Translations under genes and position numbers: made by a program
The notes under the pieces: model-generated
The model's database searches: none
Told to the model about the DNA's origin: nothing
What the model saw: the letters and a program-made list of their open reading frames with translations, nothing else
From: Kineosphaera sp039812485
GTDB lineage: Bacteria; Actinomycetota; Actinomycetes; Actinomycetales; Dermatophilaceae
Assembly (NCBI GenBank): GCA_039812485.1
Contig: JBDIAP010000140.1
Location: 1-9,671 of the forward strand
Reading direction: 5' to 3'
DNA: 9,671 nt
Shown: positions 5,256 to 9,671 of the stretch, piece by piece
Numbering within the stretch: position 1 is the stretch's first letter
Layout of the letters: every line of letters starts with the position of its first letter

Positions 5256-6473
5256 GTGATCGCCATACCGGCCACGTGGATGCGTGGCGGCACGAGCAAA
5301 TGCTGGGTCTTCCGCCGCGAAGACCTCGACATCCCAGGGCTGTCCGTCGACGAGGTCCTGCTGCGGCTCTACGGCAGCCCGGACCTGCGCCAGATCGACG
5401 GCGTCGGCGGCGGCACGTCGACGACGAGCAAGGCGGTCATCCTCTCGCCCTCGACGCGACCCGACATCGACGTCGACTACACGTTCGCCCAGGTCGGCAT
5501 CGACGAGGCCGTCGTCGACTGGGGCAGCAACTGCGGCAACTGCTCGGCCGTCGTCGCGCCCTACGCCGTGCACGCCGGCTGGGTCGAGCCCACCCCCGGT
5601 AGGACGACCGTGCGGGTGCTCAACACCAACACCGGGCAGGTCATCCTCCAGGACGTCCCCACGCCCGACGGCCGGCTGCTCGACACGCCGACGACGGCCA
5701 TCCCCGGGGTCCCCGGGCTCGGCGCCGAGGTGCGGATGGGCTTCGTCGACCCCGCCGGCCGCAGCACCGGGCGCCTGCTGCCCAGCGGCAACCCCGTCGA
5801 CGAGCTGCCGACGCCCGACGGCGGGCGCTATCGGGCCAGCCTCGTCGACGCCGGCGCCCCGGTCGTCATCATCGACGTCACCCAGCTGGGCCACCCCTCG
5901 ACGACGAACCCGCACACCGTCGACCTCGACGCCGCCACCCTCGCGACGCTCGACGACATCCGGCGCGCCGGCGCCGTCGCCATGGGGCTGGCGGCGACCC
6001 CGCAGTCCGCGGCCCGCGCGGTGCCCAAGCTCGCCGTCGTCGGCGCCACGGCCCGCGACGACGCGGACCTCGGCATCCAGATGCTCTCGATGGGCACCCC
6101 GCACCCGGCCGTGCCGATCACCGGCAGCGTCGCCCTGACCCTGGCCGCCGGCACGCCCGGCACCGTCGTCGCCGCGCGCCTCGCGTCGGCCACTCCTGCG
6201 GCCACTACTCAGGCCACTACTGCGGCCACTGCTCAGGCAACTGCTCAGGCGACCGCGCCTGCCACGGGGCGCACCGGCCTGCGCCTGGACACCCCCGCCG
6301 GCCTCGTCGAAACCTTCACCGAGACCCGCACCGACGCCGACGGCGACCACGACGTCGTCGGCGCCACCCGCACCTACCGGCGGCTGTGCACGGGAGACGT
6401 CTTCCTGCCCGCCGACCCGGCACCGCTGCCTACCCTCACGACCACGACCGAAACGGAGACTCGCCATGGCTGA
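5256..6473 (+). CDS. prpF: PrpF-family isomerase (aconitate/methylaconitate isomerase-like)
   Basis: A 405-residue cytoplasmic enzyme of the PrpF family, which has a double diaminopimelate-epimerase-like fold and moves C=C bonds in unsaturated polycarboxylates (methylaconitate, oxalomesaconate or aconitate isomerisation in characterised members). Visible motifs are MRGGTSKCWVF (9-19), GVGGGTSTTSK (49-59; K59 probably corresponds to the active-site lysine), WGSNCGNCSAV (89-99, with C93 and C96) and QMLSMGTPHPAVPITGS (275-291). The GTG start at 5256 follows AAAGGAG by 5 bases. The exact substrate cannot be read, but the gene is followed at once by TTT transporter genes, so a transported tricarboxylate is likely. 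Odd feature: residues 313-336 are six T-x-x-A tetrapeptides encoded by 12-bp repeats, apparently an insertion between conserved segments. The 3' end overlaps tctC by 8 bp. Confidence 0.9.
   Translation: MIAIPATWMRGGTSKCWVFRREDLDIPGLSVDEVLLRLYGSPDLRQIDGVGGGTSTTSKAVILSPSTRPDIDVDYTFAQVGIDEAVVDWGSNCGNCSAVVAPYAVHAGWVEPTPGRTTVRVLNTNTGQVILQDVPTPDGRLLDTPTTAIPGVPGLGAEVRMGFVDPAGRSTGRLLPSGNPVDELPTPDGGRYRASLVDAGAPVVIIDVTQLGHPSTTNPHTVDLDAATLATLDDIRRAGAVAMGLAATPQSAARAVPKLAVVGATARDDADLGIQMLSMGTPHPAVPITGSVALTLAAGTPGTVVAARLASATPAATTQATTAATAQATAQATAPATGRTGLRLDTPAGLVETFTETRTDADGDHDVVGATRTYRRLCTGDVFLPADPAPLPTLTTTTETETRHG
6192..6263 (+). repeat. 12-bp in-frame tandem repeat within prpF (six units)
   Basis: Six consecutive 12-base units encode TPAA, TTQA, TTAA, TAQA, TAQA and TAPA. 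Units share the pattern ACT-nnn-CAG/GCG-GCC with base differences between copies. The stretch uses ACT and GCT codons repeatedly, whereas the flanking gene nearly always ends codons in C or G. Because the unit is a multiple of three, copy-number change would alter loop length without breaking the frame. Confidence 0.8.
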
Positions 6474-7665
6474 GCGCCTCGACGACGTCCGCGGCGCGCC
6501 CGACCCTGCGGGCCCCGCCCCACACCCCGATCAGCCCGCCGACCCGCCACTGCCGAGCCGCCGCACCGCCCTGGGCATCATGGGCGGCTTCGCCCTCCTC
6601 GCCGGCCTCGGCACGGTCTTCGGCGGCGACCTGCTCAATCCGCCGGCCTCGACCGAGGACGGCAACTACGAGGGCGAGACGCTGGAGTTCCTCATCCCCA
6701 TCGCCGAGGGCGGGGGCACCGACACGTGGGCCCGTTTCGTCGGCACCGAGCTCGTCAAGGTCATCCCCGGCCACCCCGGCTTCGCGCCGATCAACGAGGC
6801 CGGCGGCGAGGGCATCACCGGCACCAACCACTTCGCGCTGTCCGCCCGCGCCGACGGCACGAAGGTGCTCGTCAGCACGGCGACGACCGTCGTGCCCTAC
6901 CTGCTGAAGAAGAAGGCGGTCAAGTACGACTACACCCAGATGCAGCCGATCCTGGCCAACGGCACGGGCGCGGTCGTCTACGCGCGCTCGGCCGCCGGGG
7001 TGCGCGACCTGCGCGACGTCCTGAACCGCAGCACCCCGCTGCGCTTCGGCGGCATCACCGCGACCGGCCTGGACCTGACGACGCTGCTCGCGTTCGACCT
7101 GCTCGAGATGGACGTCGAGGCGATCTTCGGCTTCGAGGGTCGCGGCCCCGTCAACCTCGCGCTGCAACGCGGCGAGATCGACATCGACTACTCGACGACG
7201 TCGGCCTACCCCGCCGCCGTCGCGGGCCTCGTCAAGGACAAGTCGGCGGTCGCGCTGTTCAGCCTCGGGCAGGTCGACAACAGCGGCAAGGTCGTGCGCG
7301 ACCCGAACTTCAAGGACCTGCCGACGGTCGTCGAGGCCTACACCCAGCTGCACGGCAAGGCCCCGGACCCCGAGAAGCTCGCCGCCTACCGCACGGTCCT
7401 CGGCGTCACCTACACCTATCAGAAGGCGCTCTGGGTGCCCGGGCCGACGCCGGCCGCCGCCGTCGAGCTGCTGCGCTCCAGCGCGGAGAAGCTCGGAGCC
7501 GACCCGCACTTCCAGGAGGCGGCGAAGAAGGTCCTCGGCGGCTACCCCCTCGACGCGGCCGGTGACCTGCGCCAACGCATGCAGCGCGCCTACACGGTCG
7601 ACGACGCCCTGCGCGAGCGGATCGTCACCTTCTTGAAGTCCACCTACAACGTCTCGATCGACTGA
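6466..7665 (+). CDS. tctC: TctC-type solute-binding protein of tripartite tricarboxylate transporter
   Basis: A 399-residue extracytoplasmic receptor that should bind a carboxylate and hand it to the TctAB membrane partner. The TctC fold motifs are clear: LIPIAEGGGTDTWARFVG (76-93) matches the family 'P..pGGgtD..AR' ligand loop, and INEAGGEGITGTNHFA (109-124) matches 'N..GagG..g'. The N-terminus is unusual: about 30 Pro/Asp-rich residues, then PSRRTALGIMGGFALLAG (30-47), a twin-arginine plus hydrophobic segment suggesting Tat export. I see no lipobox cysteine, so the protein may stay tethered by an uncleaved segment or be released after cleavage near residue 54 (inference). The ATG has GGAG (6455-6458) 7 bases upstream and overlaps the prpF stop (ATGGCTGA), indicating coupled translation. 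It is 11 bp from the fused tctAB gene. Confidence 0.92.
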   Translation: MAERLDDVRGAPDPAGPAPHPDQPADPPLPSRRTALGIMGGFALLAGLGTVFGGDLLNPPASTEDGNYEGETLEFLIPIAEGGGTDTWARFVGTELVKVIPGHPGFAPINEAGGEGITGTNHFALSARADGTKVLVSTATTVVPYLLKKKAVKYDYTQMQPILANGTGAVVYARSAAGVRDLRDVLNRSTPLRFGGITATGLDLTTLLAFDLLEMDVEAIFGFEGRGPVNLALQRGEIDIDYSTTSAYPAAVAGLVKDKSAVALFSLGQVDNSGKVVRDPNFKDLPTVVEAYTQLHGKAPDPEKLAAYRTVLGVTYTYQKALWVPGPTPAAAVELLRSSAEKLGADPHFQEAAKKVLGGYPLDAAGDLRQRMQRAYTVDDALRERIVTFLKSTYNVSID

Positions 7666-7676
7666 AGGAGCCGACG

Positions 7677-9656
7677 ATGCTCGATGCTGCGCTCCAGGCG
7701 CTCCAATCCCTCGCCCAACCCTCCCTCCTCGTCATGCTGCTCGCCGGGGTCCTCGCCGGCCTCGTCATGGGCCTCATCCCGGGGCTCGGGGGCACGGGCG
7801 CCGTCGCGATCCTCCTGCCGATCACGTTCGGCATGGATCCGTCCCAGGCCTTCGCGCTGCTCATCGGCGCCCTCGCCGTCGTGCACACCTCCGACACCGT
7901 CTCGGCCGTCCTCCTCGGCGCACCCGGGTCGGCCTCGGCGAGCGTGACGATGCTCGACGGCTACGCGATGGCCCGCAAGGGGGAGGCCAAACGCGCGCTG
8001 TCGCTGGCCTTCCTCTCCTCGATGGCCGGCGGTCTCATCGGCGCGCTCGGCCTGACGCTCGCGGTGCCGCTGGCCCGCCCGCTCGTGCTGTCGTTCGCGA
8101 GCCCCGAGCTGTTCATGCTCACCGTCCTCGGCGTCGCGCTGGCAGCCGTGCTCTCCCGCGGCAACGTCGCCAAAGGCCTGGCCACCGGCTTCCTCGGCCT
8201 CCTGCTCGGCCTCGTCGGCATGTCGCCGACGACCGCCGAGGAGCGCTTCACGTTCGACTCGCTCTTCCTCGGTGACGGGCTCTCGCTCGTCGCGGTCGCC
8301 CTCGGCATCTTCGGCCTCGCCGAGATCGCCTCGCGGGTCCAGCAGCGCGTCGTCGACGGCGACATGGTCACCCTCGGCGGCGGCTGGGGCGCCGGCATCC
8401 GCGAGTGGCTGACCCACTGGGGTCAGGTCATCCGCGGCGCCCTCATCGGCATCTGGGCCGGCGTGCTCCCCGGCGTCGGCGCGACCGCCGGCACGTGGCT
8501 CGCCTACGGGCAGGCCGTCGCCACCGCCAAGGACAAGCGGACCTTCGGCAAGGGCGACCCGCGCGGCATCGTCGGCCCGGAGAGCGCGAACAACTCCGTC
8601 GAGGCCGGCGACCTCATCCCCACGCTGCTCTTCGGCATCCCCGGCGGTGTGCCGTCGGCGATGCTGCTCGGGATGCTGCTCACCTACGGCATCCAGCCGG
8701 GGCCCTCGATCGTCACCGATCACCTCGACCTCATGTACCTCATCATCTGGTGCTTCGCGATCGCCTCGGTCGTCGGCGCGTTCCTCTGCTTCCTCGCCAC
8801 CCCGACCCTGGCCAAGCTGACGAAGGTGCCGTTCGCGGTGCTCGCCCCCGGGCTGCTCGCGATCATGCTGCTCGGCGCGTTCCAGGAGGGTGGCCAGATC
8901 GGCGACCTGTGGATCATGCTGCTGCTCGGCGCCGTCGGCTGGCTCTTCAAGGCGACCGACTTCCCGCGCGCGCCGTTCCTCATCGGCTTCGTCCTCGCGA
9001 TCCCGATGGAGCGCTACTACTACCTCACCGAGAGCCTCTACGACGGCTTCGAGTGGATGGCCCGCCCCGGCGTCATCATCTTCGCCGCGATCCTCATCGG
9101 TCCCGCGGTGTGGGCGGGCTTCAAGGCCCTGCGGTCGCTGCTGCACCAGAACGCCGACGACGGTCACCTCGTGGAGGAGGACCTGCGCCGCGGCGACGAC
9201 GAGGAGGAGGGCGACGGCTACCTGTCGAACACCGCCTGGTCGATGGGCGCGAGCATCGGGATGGCGCTGATCTTCATCGCCGCCCTCGTCGCCAGCCAGT
9301 CCTTCTCCCCCGGCGCGCAGCTCATGCCGCGCCTGGTGACGATCGGTGGGCTGCTCGTCTGCCTCGTGCGCATCGCGCAGGAGCTGCGGGCACGGCGCGC
9401 CGCCGGCCGGCCACCCGTCTGGACCCCGGACGTGCGAACGGCGCTGCAGACCTTCGTCGGGATGGCGGTGTTCCTCGTCCTCGTCATGCTGACCGGCTAC
9501 CTTGCGGCGGTGCTGCTGTTCATCCCCGCCGTGCTGCTCTACGTCGCGCGGGCCCGGCCCAAGGTCGTCGTCATCTACTCCGCCGTGTTCGCGCTCGTCG
9601 TCCTCGCGCTGCCCTCACTGCTGCCCGTGGACCTGCCGACGAGCATCTTCGGCTGA
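7677..9656 (+). CDS. tctA: Tripartite tricarboxylate transporter, fused TctA-TctB membrane protein
   Basis: A 659-residue integral membrane protein that should move the TctC-bound acid inward using an ion gradient. Residues 1 to about 490 are TctA: two related halves carrying LIPGLGGTGAVAILLP (33-48) and VLPGVGATAGTWLAYGQA (263-280), plus the conserved GPESANNSVEAGDLIPTLLF (300-319) and GIPGGVPSAMLLG (320-332). A charged linker rich in Asp/Glu (about 494-514) follows. The C-terminal part (about 520-659) has four hydrophobic segments and FSPGAQLMPRLVTIGG (543-558), typical of the small subunit TctB. Most TTT operons encode TctA (about 500 residues) and TctB (about 150) separately, so this is a fusion in the order A-B. 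AAGGAG (7665-7670) lies 6 bases before the ATG. It is the last operon gene seen; only 15 bp follow in the window. Confidence 0.94.
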   Translation: MLDAALQALQSLAQPSLLVMLLAGVLAGLVMGLIPGLGGTGAVAILLPITFGMDPSQAFALLIGALAVVHTSDTVSAVLLGAPGSASASVTMLDGYAMARKGEAKRALSLAFLSSMAGGLIGALGLTLAVPLARPLVLSFASPELFMLTVLGVALAAVLSRGNVAKGLATGFLGLLLGLVGMSPTTAEERFTFDSLFLGDGLSLVAVALGIFGLAEIASRVQQRVVDGDMVTLGGGWGAGIREWLTHWGQVIRGALIGIWAGVLPGVGATAGTWLAYGQAVATAKDKRTFGKGDPRGIVGPESANNSVEAGDLIPTLLFGIPGGVPSAMLLGMLLTYGIQPGPSIVTDHLDLMYLIIWCFAIASVVGAFLCFLATPTLAKLTKVPFAVLAPGLLAIMLLGAFQEGGQIGDLWIMLLLGAVGWLFKATDFPRAPFLIGFVLAIPMERYYYLTESLYDGFEWMARPGVIIFAAILIGPAVWAGFKALRSLLHQNADDGHLVEEDLRRGDDEEEGDGYLSNTAWSMGASIGMALIFIAALVASQSFSPGAQLMPRLVTIGGLLVCLVRIAQELRARRAAGRPPVWTPDVRTALQTFVGMAVFLVLVMLTGYLAAVLLFIPAVLLYVARARPKVVVIYSAVFALVVLALPSLLPVDLPTSIFG

Positions 9657-9671
9657 CCCCGCCCCCGACCC

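Noticed and set aside
5175..6467. 430-codon minus-strand open frame antisense to prpF
   Set aside because: Gly/Arg/Val/Asp-rich shadow. The plus strand carries all conserved PrpF motifs and a good ribosome-binding site.
7644..9167. 507-codon minus-strand open frame antisense to tctAB
   Set aside because: Low-complexity Glu/Arg/Gly/His-rich translation without a fold signature, opposite a convincing transporter gene.

Overview
The window comes from a very GC-rich bacterium. Strong G/C third-position bias, an actinobacterial-type DtxR/IdeR iron box, a LigD-type NHEJ polymerase at the left edge and a lipoprotein iron-binding protein all point to an actinobacterium. I cannot name a genus from the sequence alone. 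Long open frames on the opposite strand of most genes are a by-product of this base composition.

Layout: (1) 1-107, minus strand: the first 35 codons of a LigD-type polymerase gene running off the left edge. (2) 168-3930, minus strand: a ferric-iron ABC importer in the order fbpA (lipoprotein binding protein), fbpB (fused two-domain permease), fbpC (ATPase). A good match to the DtxR/IdeR operator lies over a plausible promoter just upstream of fbpA. (3) 4086-5000, minus strand: a LysR-family regulator. (4) 5001-5255: a divergent intergenic region with two copies of the inverted repeat TGAAG-N5-CTTCA and a further half-site, best read as the operators of that LysR protein. (5) 5256-9656, plus strand: a tight three-gene operon of a PrpF-family isomerase, a TctC-type solute-binding protein with a twin-arginine-like signal, and a membrane protein that fuses the large (TctA) and small (TctB) subunits of a tripartite tricarboxylate transporter (TTT).

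How the parts work together: the Fbp system should import Fe3+ and be shut off by iron-loaded DtxR/IdeR. The right-hand operon should take up a tricarboxylate-like acid through TctC/TctAB, and PrpF would isomerise a C=C bond in it or in a product, under the divergent LysR regulator. The substrate is not readable from sequence; unsaturated tricarboxylates such as trans-aconitate are a reasonable first guess.

All families here are known. I see no clearly new multi-gene system. The points most worth a second look are the paired TGAAG-N5-CTTCA sites, an unexplained perfect 18-bp palindrome between lysR and fbpA, a 12-bp in-frame tandem repeat inside prpF with codon use unlike its surroundings, and a possible CTG start overlapping the fbpA stop codon. 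No RNA genes, CRISPR arrays, insertion sequences or strong intrinsic terminators were seen.
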